Shown one piece after another: positions 1 through 10,558 of a DNA stretch of 64,000 bases. Numbering within the stretch: the first letter of the stretch is position 1; every line of letters begins with the position of its first letter. Location of the stretch: assembly GCA_025267735.1 (NCBI GenBank), contig CM046299.1, positions 27,939,327-28,003,326 of the forward strand, written 5' to 3'. The notes beneath the pieces were generated by a model. That model worked only from the letters and a program-made list of their open reading frames with translations, was not told the origin of the DNA and ran no database searches. The position numbers were made by a program, and so were the translations under genes. The DNA comes from Mactra quadrangularis. Lineage: Eukaryota; Mollusca; Bivalvia; Venerida; Mactridae.

Positions 1-3000
1 CTTGGTGATTCCCTCATTATCCTACTTTCGTTTTCAACAATGTGTATGCCACATGCTTTAATTCGTTCAGTTGAATGTTAAATGGTAAGGTTTTTTTTGT
101 AAAAAATTGTTTATTGTAAATCAGCCACAGAATGTAGGTATCGTGTCCTCATTAATGTATACGTATGGACTTCAATATTTATTATTTACACCATTATAAA
201 GTTAATATACCAATTAAACAATAAATGTGGGTAAAAGTTTTTTTAAGCAACTATAATACATGTATATACGTATATATCGGTTCGATATTACAGTTCTTAC
301 GATCTTTATGTTCAATTCACATTAACTTAACACAGTTTCCATTCAAACCAAAACAAAAGCGACATTATTAAATATCTGATTTCAAGGTAGTGCGTCTGAC
401 AACGAATCCAGGGAGCCTAGATTCGATGCTTACGCGAGACCTATACAGTGCCATTCATAATTACCTTTACACTTTAGTAAATGTATAATTTGTATTTAAA
501 TTTAACCAATACTTGATAGATTGAAAACATATATTCAGATACATGTGCATGTGTAACAATTACAGTTGTTTAAAGTATCATTACTCTTCGTTCGAATGCT
601 ACGATCTATTATAACTTTATCTATGCATAGATACACCTAAAATAAGATTTAATTGTATTAGTGAAAAACCAGCTTTTTTATAAGTGTAAAAGTAATTTTG
701 GATGGCACTGTATAACTTCGAGAAGTTTGGTCATATCATACTTATCTTCAACCACTTTCCTGTCTATACATGAATATGACATTGTATATGTATAGATTGA
801 ACGATGTCGTGGTTTAAAGCATAAGTAAGACTTTGCCAATGACGAGGGAATTTGCTTCTTTCAACGTTAAGGTTCAAGAGTCAAATGACACTAAGTATAG
901 TATATAGGACAACTGACCATTGCCATATGCTTGGGCAATCATTAGAATACGGCGTAACGGGTAATATTGACGTCATCATTTTGAAATGTTGAAAAGGAGT
1001 AACAGCAAGTAATCCTGAAATGCTGAAAAATATTTACAAGTTCAGAAAAAACTTGTATTTTACGAAGGTCATTTGATGGAACCAATCAAAGTGGTGTATT
1101 AGTTCCAGAAAAAATTTAATTGCAACGAATATATTAAGCCCCGTTTAACTCATATTCTACATTGTATAATGTAAGACGGAGTTCTCTGAATTACAACGCA
1201 AATAATTTTGCTATAGCTACATGCTTGTAACAAAATGGAATATGAAATTTATCAATCACTAAACAATTTTTTTTAAAGCGGAGCCATGATATTTAATATG
1301 TTTTAAATTATTGATAGTAATAATGCTAAATGATGTATAGATTAATTGCAATTTTAAATGTTTGGAATAAAGCCTCGTCCACTCTAATGCAGGAAAACAA
1401 CCATGTTGACTGGTTATCATGTTTTATTTCACAATGTATTATTATGTAGCATTAATACTGATCGACTGCATTTATTAATCAATTTGATGTGCATTGGTGG
1501 CAATTAGAACCTTACTTCTATCATTGTGTCCACAGACTACATTATAGTTTACATCGTCTATGTACAGACATTCGGAAACTCCTCGGCCATTCACTACGAA
1601 TTAATGGTCGAGGTGTTCCGGATGATGTTCTTTAAACAAATCCAATGGACCTTTCCATGACCTTACCTATTAGCATATTTAACAAAGATTTACAGTCACC
1701 TTTTGTTCCACAAACAAGATGTTAACAAAAGAGCACATGCTTATATTTGTGGGTAAATGTATTGTTATTAAAATAAAAAGGTCTCACTCAGAAATGGCCC
1801 ATCTAGTTCGGAGTGTGAGATTTTAATATAAAAATTGCATCCGACAAAAATTTCGTTGATTGTTAATACATAGATATAAGTACATATTAATATGTATAAA
1901 TCTATTGATTATAGGTGATTGTATTTGGCGATACAGTCTTTTTTTTCTTGAAGAAACAAATTGTTTAGATATGTTGAAAGGAGACAAAAAAGTCTTACCA
2001 TATTATATCGAGATATTTTCGTACACCTAACTATAATGATTTTATATAAATCTACTAAAGTATGTAGTCATGAAACAAAGACTATTATACAAACGATGAA
2101 TGCTAATCTTATTGATTGATTAAAAACATTGTTTTATACTATCAATGCTAAAGTATTGAAATATGCTTCAATGTTATTTTATAGACAATCATGTTAAATA
2201 TTTCATTAAAATATCTATTCAATAAACTGGTGACAGAACTTAACAATACTTGTATTGTCCTGTCATTCTAGACCTGTGTATATGTACATGTATAAAGTTA
2301 CACCCATACTGAGTATAAAAAATCTTAAATGTTGATTTATTTTATATTTGTGTAAATATATATTTCCACGTATATACTAGTCTGGGTTACCTTGCCCTAA
2401 CCACTATCGTTATAGGGTCAGGCAAAGCACAACAATAGCCACGCCCTCCATTTATCTTCAGGTTACAAACTTTTCTTTTAATTTTTTTCTTTATCTTAAG
2501 TGGCCATTTTCTGACGACGGTAAATTTGGTAGGAGTTTAGTACTATATGTGTCATTCGAAGTCGACTTTTCTTTTTGGACTTAAATATAGGGAACGATTA
2601 ACCAAAAACCATGTCTTCAAATTGGACACAATTCGGACGTTGAATAGTCTCGTTAGAAGCATAAATGGTACCGAAAGCCTAATTTAAGGTATCCACTGTA
2701 GTTCTTGTTCTAAGACCACTTGATTTAAGCCTTCATAGTGAGAAAATTTTCATTTGAAAACAGGATTATCCGATATCTTGTACAATACATTGGGTGCAGT
2801 CATTATTCTGCTTTGCCTGACGTACTCTGATCCGTCAAAGTATGACAGGAAACCAGACAAAATATATACTGACTTGTCACTGGTCGTGGAATCTTTAAAC
2901 ACCATGTTGTTAAAATTTGGAATATATCATTTAACATGGGATTCAATAATATAGCATATCAATATCAATAGTTCACCACTAGTATTACCTTTTACTAAAT

Positions 3001-3370
3001 TTTAAATTGAAAATCCATTTTTGTCATCACTTTTAATATAGCAATGCATGTACAGTTACTGAATCACAATTTCCAGATCATTTAACTACAGAATTCAAAA
3101 CTATGAAACTCAATCTTAAAATTGTTCATGTATCGCATGTATCGTGTTCATGCCCCACATGGACAAAATACAAAAATCTGAGACCTCGCATGCTAATGTA
3201 CTGTCGATATGCTATCATGTTTAACAAAACAGTTTGTATAGTGAATACAGTACATTTCATGATATATAATGCATTCCATATTCAAATGATATGATATTCG
3301 TTCCAATATTTTATACATTGATCTACTGTTTCATTGTCACAAGAAATAAAGGTAGCAAGACTAAGTAATT
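1..3370. other. Left flank, no secure gene
   Basis: AT-rich sequence without a coding exon I can support. It is either the intron or upstream region of the large plus-strand gene that becomes visible at 7567, or intergenic DNA. The signal-peptide exon of that gene must lie here or left of the window, because its first visible exon starts in phase 0 without a methionine. An imperfect hairpin lies at 1571-1620, and a weak exon-like open frame at 2764-2954 is discussed in the findings. Confidence 0.5.
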
Positions 3371-4575
3371 TAAACGTAGTGATTAAGGTACCACACCTGA
3401 ACAAGATTGTGATTTAGACTGGTTGATAAAATAACCACGCCCACGCCTGAATGGTATATGACGTAGACATAGTGATTTAGACTCAGTGGTAAAGGTGCGA
3501 CGCCTGAAACAAACTTGATGATGAAGTCTTGGTGATAAAGATACCACGCCTTCAGGAGAGGACGTAACGATAAAAACTTAGTGATAAAAGTACCAACGCT
3601 GAAATAGACATAGTAATATGGACATAGTGATTTAGGTACCAGGCCTGAAAGATCTAGAGTTTTAGACTTAGTGATAAAAGTGCCATGCCTAAAAAATTGA
3701 CTTACTGATTTAGACTTAATGATAAAGGTACTACGCCTGAAAAAGACTTACTTATTTAGACTTAATGATAAAGGTACCACACCTGAAAGATCTAGAGATT
3801 TAGACTTAGTGATAAAAGTGCCACGCCTGAAAAATACTTACTGATTTAGACTTAATGATAAAGGTACCACGCCTGAAAGATCTAGAGTTTTAGACTTAGT
3901 GATAAAAGTACCACGCCTGAAAAAAACTTACTTATTTAGACTTAATGATAAAGGTACCACGCCTGAAAGATCTAGATATTTAGACTTAGTGATAAAAGTA
4001 CCACGCCTGAAAAAGACTTACTTATTTAGACTTAATGATAAAGGTACCACGCCTGAAAGATCTAGAGTTTTAGACTTAGTGATAAAAGTGCCACGCCTAA
4101 AAATGACTTACTGATTTAGACTTAATGATAAAGGTACCACGCCTGAAAGATCTAGAGTTTTAGACTTAGTGATAAAAGTGCCACGCCTAAAAATGACTTA
4201 CTGATTTAGACTTAATGATAAAGGTACTACGCCTGAACTTGATTTAGTGATTTAGACTTGATGATAAAGGTACCAAGCCTGAACATAGACTTAGTATTTT
4301 AGACTTAGTGATCAAGGTACCTTGTACGAAATTGACTAATTGATTCAGACTTGATGAAAAAGGTACCACGCCTGAAAGAGACTAAGTGATTTATACTTAG
4401 TGATAAAGGTACCACGCCTGAAATATACTTAGTGATTTAGACTTGGTGAAAAAGGTACCACGCTTGAAATAGACTTAGTGGTTTAGACTTGGTGAAAATA
4501 GTACCACGCTTGAAGTAGACTTAGTGGTTTAGACTAAGTGATCAAAGTACCACGCCTGAACTAGACCTAGTGACT
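3371..4575. repeat. 45-bp minisatellite with 90-bp higher-order unit
   Basis: Tandem repeat whose monomer is about 45 bp and carries the core GGTACCACGCCTGAAA followed by a TTTAGACTTAGTGATAAA-like stretch. In the centre (about 3770-4230) two monomer types alternate, one with AGATCTAGAG and one with ACTTACT, so the array repeats exactly every 90 bp (for example 3901, 3991, 4081, 4171). The edges are more diverged, as expected for an array growing from the middle. Open frames across it are by-products of a period divisible by three. Confidence 0.92.
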
Positions 4576-4927
4576 GTCTATCCTATGTCATTGTAGATTG
4601 ACATAGTTCAATTGTGTAATTTCAAAGGCATTAATTATAATAGAAATAATAGAAAAATAAATATAACCTTGTACTCTATATCTTTTATTGTTAGTAATTT
4701 GAAAAACCAACAAAATAGGCAATTAGTCAGTTTAAACAACCAAAATACAATAATGCTTGACATATATTTTACTTTAGTCACTATATATGTACAGAACTGT
4801 TACAATAAAAATATTTAAACTTAGTCACGGTATTATTCATATTTATATAACTATAAGCTGTCTATTGTATATTATATCAATTGCTTGTTTTGTACACGTA
4901 TTGGATATTATATGTATTGTAATGCCT

Positions 4928-5147
4928 CAGTCCCATAAAATCGTGGCTTGTTGCAGACCCGTACGTGCAGACAGCCGTAGGCCGTGGGAAGCCTTGCGTT
5001 TTAAGTTGACGGTACGCACATGGCACAAAACAACACCATGTACGGAGCCGTAGCTTGGAAAATAAGCATGTTTAATCCATACTCGGCCACGATTTTGTTC
5101 ACGATTTGAACGGTGCCCTCACGGCTATTTTTATGTTTATGGGACTG
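4928..5147. mobile_element. Small TIR element (MITE), CAGTCCCATAAA ends
   Basis: A 220-bp block bounded by the inverted 12-mers CAGTCCCATAAA (4928-4939) and TTTATGGGACTG (5136-5147), with further partial symmetry inside. It is more GC-rich than its surroundings and has no coding capacity, which fits a non-autonomous DNA transposon. No clear target duplication is visible, so the superfamily is open. Confidence 0.65.
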
Positions 5148-5448
5148 TAGCTTTAGTCGTTCAATACATGGCTATTTTTTTGTTGACCAATTTTTTATAA
5201 CTTCGCCACGCTCAACTACGTGTATTAAATCAGAGGGCAAAATGTTTTACAAAATATCTCCATGCTGAGGTAATTTGAAAGCAAGACTAACAGAAATTAT
5301 AAACTTTGAAATTTATGTGACTAGATCTATCGAAAATATATTTAGCTTGTTAATGTTGTTTTACTTTACATAAACCCGCTGATTTAGATTCTCATTACAT
5401 TACTTCTGTACTCACGACTGATAAAAATAGATACATGTACATGTATTA

Positions 5449-6142
5449 GGGGCGGTCACACAGTCCCAACTAGCACGTAAACGCGTGAATCACGCATAAA
5501 TTTTGGTTGTGCGTGCTTGTCTGTCGAGGATTTGAACATTTTCTATGATTTACGCGATGAAAAAATCACCGATACATTGCGCAAGAATTACGTATCAATC
5601 ACGCAAAAGTCACTGACAAAGCACTTATAAACCACGCATAAGCCCAAAAAGGGGCACATAATTGAATGTGTCCAACGAAAGCTTCGCGGAAAACCACGCA
5701 TATTCTGCGCATTATCACTGATAAACTGCGTATGATTGGTGCATGATTCGCGCATGAACTACGCATAATGCGCGTCTGAGTCGCGTCCTTTCGACGCCGT
5801 TCCGCGTATATAAACGGATGCGGGCTTCAGGACATTTTCACGCACGATCGCTGATGTTCCACGCATGATTCGCGCATAATCCGCGTAAGAACTACGCAAA
5901 CTGCGCAAAGAATACGTAAAACAACGCAAAACTGCGTAAACTCTTACGCGAAGATAAATTTTGAACTGTTCAAAACCTGGAATCGCGCATAATGCTGATA
6001 CGGCGCAGATCCACTCACAACTACGAATGCTTCATGTCAGAAACGCTGATGAAACGCGAATATCACGGATGTATCACTTAAGACTCGAGTTTTGTGCGTG
6101 ATTTTTGCGTGATTTATGCATTTGGCCTATGTGACCGGCCCT
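5449..6142. mobile_element. CG-rich MITE with dense ACGC-type motifs
   Basis: About 690 bp bounded by inverted ends GGGGCGGTCACA (5449-5460) and TGTGACCGGCCC (6130-6141), with TTA immediately outside on both sides (5446-5448 and 6143-6145). The interior is crowded with ACGCATAA, CGCGCAT, ACGCGT and TGCGTGATT variants on both strands, unlike the AT-rich neighbourhood. No protein is encoded. A 3-bp TTA duplication would suit a PIF/Harbinger-type MITE; that class is inferred. Confidence 0.7.
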
Positions 6143-6838
6143 TTAGTAATTGAGTATGGGGATAATAAAACAAATATCGAATATTTACATCAGCGGGGTT
6201 GATGTATGCACCACTGACAGTTGAATAAAATTAACAATACTCTTTAGATACATTTTATGACATCACTAATCCATGCAAAGAATTAAAGAACATATAAATC
6301 GATTTTATAAACATGGCATGTTATTTTACTTTTAATTTTGACTCATCCGTTTATTTGGACAATACATACATATTGTCCGTGATATTGAGGTGCAGTTTCA
6401 AAGTATTTATTCTTATGAAAACAAAATTTATTGTCAGTACGTGTGGCTCAGTAGATAAGTGCGTTATAACTACTCAAATGATAATAGAAATTTTCTAAAC
6501 ATATGTATATTCATCCATGCCCATTTTTGATTCTTTGTTTTGTAAAACATTAAGTAAAAAAAAAACATTCATACTATTACATGTCTCTATACAAACAACG
6601 TAACCATCTGAATGATAAAAAGATACCAATATCAGATATTTCAAGTTAAAGATGCTTCGGATCGATTTATTTAAAATTAAGATTAGATTGATCTAAATTG
6701 TTACAATTGATTTAACTATAAACGTGACATAAAACTGAACGTTTCTATAAATAATAGATATTGTCCATAGTCGTAAATTTGTCAACTGATGGAAACCTGG
6801 GTAATGGTTAAAGATGTAGCATGTTACAAACACTACGG
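6143..6838. other. Unannotated AT-rich spacer
   Basis: No exon, RNA gene or repeat that I recognise. An open frame starting at 6313 has no splice or domain support. Confidence 0.4.
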
Positions 6839-6840
6839 TA

Positions 6841-7514
6841 CCCACCAAAAGTTTGGAGCAGTAGTCCAGTAGTAGGACGCGCGATAGGTCCCGGGTTCGG
6901 CCCCACCAGGGGCACTGCTAATTTCCATGAACAAGAAATTTACCTGCGATTGCTTCACTTCACCCAGGTGTAAATGGGTACCTGCGAGGGTGGTATTATT
7001 CCGTTGCGCCAAAGTGCCGGCTGCACTAAGCGGAGTTAAAAGACTCCAAGACTCCCCAGTGAGATTGATAGATAGATACCAGTAGCCCGATGACCAGGGT
7101 AATAGCTGTAAAGTCGGTGAACGTGCATACGCATGAAACTTAGACTATAAAAAGTAATTACTTTATTTTAACTTTGTAGGCCTACCTTATGGTTTTTGTA
7201 TACAAATTGATAACTGTTTATGTTGAAATGCCTCTTAGTTTTGCTTTACTTTTAGTTATCAACATAATTATAACTGAGACTACAGAAATAGCATAAACTC
7301 TACGGTCTTGAAAGAAATACAATAAACATGATTTTGGAGGCTTTATGATGTCAGATGCAGAATCTTATAAATATGTTGCATTCATGAAATTATTTTTCAT
7401 TTTATCACAAACCATATTTAAATATATTAAAAATACATGTAATGATTCAGTGAAAATAATAATTAGCATTCAAGAATTATATTAAATTTCTGTTGTCTTC
7501 AAACTTTTGGTGGG
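6841..7514. mobile_element. TIR element with TA flanks, carrying a nested SINE
   Basis: Inverted ends CCCACCAAAAGTTTG (6841-6855) and CAAACTTTTGGTGGG (7500-7514) are each flanked by TA (6839-6840 and 7515-7516), as expected for Tc1/mariner-type insertion. The interior has no transposase. A SINE of the GGCACTGCTAATTTCC family sits just inside the left end, so this is a non-autonomous element that later received another insertion. It lies directly upstream of the first visible exon of the main gene. Confidence 0.7.
6860..7140 (+). mobile_element. SINE family B copy
   Basis: tRNA-like head with an A-box-like segment (AGTCCAGTAGTAGGACGC, from 6861) and a B-box-like GGTTCGGCCCC, followed by the family core GGGGCACTGCTAATTTCC, an AGAAATTTACC segment and a GTGTAAATGGGTACC segment. 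Similar bodies recur at about 13600, 15940, 46860, 50575 and 62845, which defines the family within this window. The right border is approximate. Confidence 0.6.
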
Positions 7515-7566
7515 TACATTATGTTCACATACTGTTACTGTTTACATATTAACTTTTATTTTACAG

Positions 7567-7603
7567 AAAGCACAAGTGTTAACAACCAAGTGTCCATCAT
7601 CAG
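7567..7603 (+). CDS. Exon 1: linker and first Cys of C-type lectin domain
   Basis: A 37-bp exon after TATTTTACAG and before GTACGTAT. It reads KAQVLTTKCPSS in phase 0 and leaves one base that joins exon 2. CPSS is the usual start of a long-form C-type lectin domain. Because it begins in phase 0 without Met, at least one upstream exon with the signal peptide is required. Confidence 0.7.
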
Positions 7604-8615
7604 GTACGTATATATATATTCCTTATATTTTAAAGAGACAAGGATAGTGAAACTGACAAAAATAGAAAAATTAATTTAAAAACTATATATGCCCCGTGTT
7701 TTGGGTTATTATGACTCTCAGATGACAATATACGTATACAACTGATCTAGAATGTTCTAGAATCGTGGAATTCCCTCTCAGAATTCAAAAACGTATTGTA
7801 ACGATTTTGAGTCTAATTATATACTCGGTGCAGAAAGTCAGCTGACGAGTCACGTGGTTCATTGTACTATGAAAATAAGTGAAAATAAATAAATACTTGT
7901 AACGTGTTTGTTACAAAATATACGTTATATTGTGCGAAGTTGATTATTTATCATGTAAATATTTCATAAATCATACCTGGGCCTTCCATATTTAGCAGTT
8001 CATGTGCACATTATGTAAGCAAAAATATTGAAATTGTTCTCTAGTCGATTTCAAGCTTTTTACAGACGACCATGGTTTGTTTGTTTGGTTTGTTTGGTTT
8101 TACGCCGTAGCAACACATTGTACATATAGGTCATATAACGACGGTCAGTCAAGCTACTCACTCCTCCTGGAAAGGCTTAATCTCTGGATTTAGCTGTTAA
8201 CCAACTACTAAGCGGCGCAGACGACCATGGTGACTTAGAAGCTGATAAAAAATAATACATGTCATTAATTTATGGTCAAGAATATCGAAAGAAGTCTGCA
8301 CAATTAATACTAAACTGGAAGTGTGAATGTTTACAAACACAAAGCCTAGCAATATAACAGTAATGGGCAGCTGTGCAAACCCTAAGAAATAAATTATAAT
8401 TATTGTAAAACAGCATGCGACAACTACGTTGACGACTTACGACCGAGGTATTTCACACGGCGGAATCGTCGTCAATATAACATTTTATTCTTACCGCGAC
8501 GGTACCATTGATGTATAACAGGTTTTAAACAAGTCTGTACTAAAGATAATGGGAAAAGCGGTTTTGACAGAGATCCAAATGTTTGTATATTTAAAATGTT
8601 TTAATTCTATTTCAG
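7604..8615 (+). other. Intron 1
   Basis: Holds one truncated SINE A copy (8076-8217) with a 13-bp target duplication. I recognise nothing else in it. Confidence 0.6.
8076..8217 (-). mobile_element. SINE family A, 5'-truncated, with target duplication
   Basis: Minus-oriented SINE body; its 3' tail appears here as TTTGTTTGTTTGG and the conserved segment as ACGCCGTAGCAACACATTG. It is flanked by a perfect 13-bp direct repeat, CAGACGACCATGG, at 8063-8075 and 8218-8230, the footprint of target-primed insertion. The tRNA-derived head is missing. Confidence 0.85.
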
Positions 8616-8697
8616 ACTGGTTCAATGTGTTAGAGAAATGTTATTTACCAGTTACATATAATCACAGCTGGACAAGGGCTGGGCAATATTGTCAAAA
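8616..8697 (+). CDS. Exon 2: C-type lectin domain, part 2
   Basis: Starts after TCTATTTCAG and ends before GTAAGT. It encodes DWFNVLEKCYLPVTYNHSWT and then RAGQYCQK. The pattern W-x(5)-KCY followed by SWxxAxxYC is typical of the first strand and helix of C-type lectin domains. It enters with one carried base and leaves two. Confidence 0.88.
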
Positions 8698-9029
8698 GTA
8701 AGTCAGATAAATAGTTTAATATTGCAATAGACATAAACATATTTATACAAACCTGTGCCAATAGCCTAAACCCTTACCTATACAAATCCTATCCATGTTT
8801 CCTCTCTCGGGTATTTATCGTGTTCACATGCATGGGTACAGTATGATGATATGATGACTGAAAGTCTTACCAACAAAACTGCGAAAATACTTTTAATATT
8901 TCACATTAATAGGTTTAGCCTGATTGACTATATAGCGTAAAAAAGCTCACTCTTAATTTATAAGCACATAATTCTTTTAAGGTTTTGAATGCTGGGGTTC
9001 TGATATGGTGTAAGGTAAAACACACATTA

Positions 9030-9664
9030 TATAATGTAAGCTATATATACACCATATATGATGTAAGCTATATATACACCATATATGATGTAAGCTATAT
9101 ATACACCATATATGATGTAAGCTATATATACACCATATATGATGTAAGCTATATATACACCATATATGATGTAAGCTATATACACCATATATGATGTAAG
9201 CTATATATACTCCATATATAATGTAGGCTATATATACACCATACATGATGTAAGCTATATATACACCATACATGATGTAAGCTATATATACACCATATAT
9301 GATGTAAGCTATATATACACCGTATATGATGTAAGCTATATATACACCATATATGATATAAGCTATATATACTCCATATATAATGTAGGCTATATATACA
9401 CCATACATGATGTAAGCTATATATACACCATACATGATGTAAGCTTTATATATATATACCATATATGATGTAAGCTTTATATACACCATATATAATGTAA
9501 GCTGTATATACACCATATATGATGTAAGCTATATATATACACAATATATGATGTAAGCTATATATACATCATATATTAAGTAAGCTATATATACACCATA
9601 TATGATGTAAGCTATATGTATACCATATATCATGTAAGCTATATATACACCATATATAATGTAA
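9030..9664. repeat. 27-bp AT-rich satellite, left block
   Basis: Tandem 27-bp unit of the type GATGTAAGCTATATATACAC plus CATATAT, about 23 copies, with small variants (TATATGA, TACATGA, TATATAA). It is the same repeat as 10559-11366. The two blocks are one array split by an insertion. Confidence 0.95.
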
Positions 9665-9670
9665 AAAAAA

Positions 9671-9909
9671 CAAAAAACATCATCCAAATGGACGTTTAAT
9701 ACTTATATTTTAACCCTACCGGTTTCATAATTATCAAGTGTTAACTACAATATAACGTAACGTCATTTTAGGTTGTCAATAGTAACGTGCGTACACATGT
9801 GTACGCACACATTGCAACGTTATTATATTACGTTTAATTTTGGCTTGAATACATTGATAAAATAACGTTCTTTTAACAACCTGGCTGAAACATCATTATG
9901 GTAAAATTT
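9671..9909. repeat. Left 239-bp terminal inverted repeat
   Basis: Reverse complement of 10260-10498. The coordinates pair base for base (sum 20169) without a net gap, and only a couple of substitutions are visible, so the copies are recent. It contains a perfect 22-bp palindrome at 9787-9808 (half-site GTGCGTACACA). Confidence 0.93.
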
Positions 9910-10346
9910 TGACCAAATCTATTTTTGATGATCATAAATTAACCGCTACAGTTACAAAATGTAATGAACCACGCTGTGGATTATGTTCATATATTACAGA
10001 AGGCTCAAATATTAAAGTTAATGGTAAAAATTTTCATGCCAAAGAAAATATGAATTGTACTGTAGATAATGTTTTATATGTTTTAATTTGCAATGGGTGT
10101 CAAGAATTTTATATTGGACAAACAAGTGATAAACTAAGAAATAGACGGACTGTACATGAACAACAGATAAGAGACCCATCAACAAGACAAATACCTTTAA
10201 GTAGTCGTTTAGATAAGTGTTCAAAAGTGTTCCCTAAATTTTCAATTTTTCCTTTTTACAAATTTTACCATAATGATGTTTCAGCCAGGTTGTTAAAAGA
10301 ACGTTATTTTATCAATGTATTCAAGCCAAAATTAAACGTAATATAA
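9909..10346 (+). pseudogene. GIY-YIG endonuclease domain of a Penelope-like element, 5'-truncated
   Basis: About 145 codons. Visible landmarks are the Cys pair motif CNEPRCGLC near residue 18, NCTVDNVLYVLICNGC near residue 49 (the GIY strand), EFYIGQTSDKLRNR (the YIG strand and catalytic Arg) with a following VHEQQ, and the C-terminal LLKERYFINVFKPKLN, which matches the Glu and Pro-x-LN end of Penelope-type endonucleases. The enzyme family nicks target DNA for insertion. The frame has no clear ATG and starts at the edge of the left arm, with no reverse transcriptase upstream, so it is a relic or a minimal element rather than a full gene. The nuclease residues look intact. Confidence 0.85.
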
Positions 10347-10498
10347 TGACGTTGCAATGTGTGCGTACACATGTGTACGCACGTTACTATTGACAACCTA
10401 AAATGACGTTACGTTATATTGTAGTTAACCCTTGATAATTATGAAACCGGTAGGGTTAAAATATAAGTATTAAACGTCCATTTGGATGATGTTTTTTG
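10260..10498. repeat. Right 239-bp terminal inverted repeat
   Basis: Inverted copy of 9671-9909. It contains the second 22-bp palindrome at 10361-10382 and the end of the endonuclease frame. Confidence 0.93.
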
Positions 10499-10558
10499 TT
10501 TGTTTGATGTTTTTTGTTTTTTTGTATTTTGCTCGTTACAGCATATTTTAACCTTTTT

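Larger units (their letters stand above)
9671..10498 (+). mobile_element. Foldback Penelope-like fragment inserted in the satellite
   Basis: An 828-bp unit with two 239-bp inverted arms around a 350-bp centre. The only gene is the GIY-YIG endonuclease at 9909-10346, whose last 28 or so codons lie inside the right arm. Penelope-like elements are known to carry an endonuclease of this type at the C-terminus of their reverse transcriptase and to occur 5'-truncated with an inverted extra copy of part of the element. This unit fits that pattern; no reverse transcriptase is present. It interrupts a 27-bp satellite on both sides. An AT-rich, T-rich tail at 10499-10558 separates it from the right satellite block. 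Confidence 0.8.

Noticed and set aside
5449..6142. CRISPR-like or bacterial repeat array
   Set aside because: The short CG-rich words have no regular spacing or spacers, and the window is clearly eukaryotic with spliced exons.
8977..9516. Long minus-strand frame rich in Tyr, Ile and Val over the satellite
   Set aside because: It is the 27-bp repeat (nine codons) read in frame; no start context, splice site or domain.
10361..10480. Hammerhead ribozyme in the arms of the Penelope-type element
   Set aside because: Penelope-like elements can carry hammerhead motifs, so I looked for the CUGAUGA and GAAA core. The nearest match (TTGATAATTATGAAAC near 10431) lacks conserved core bases and a closing stem.
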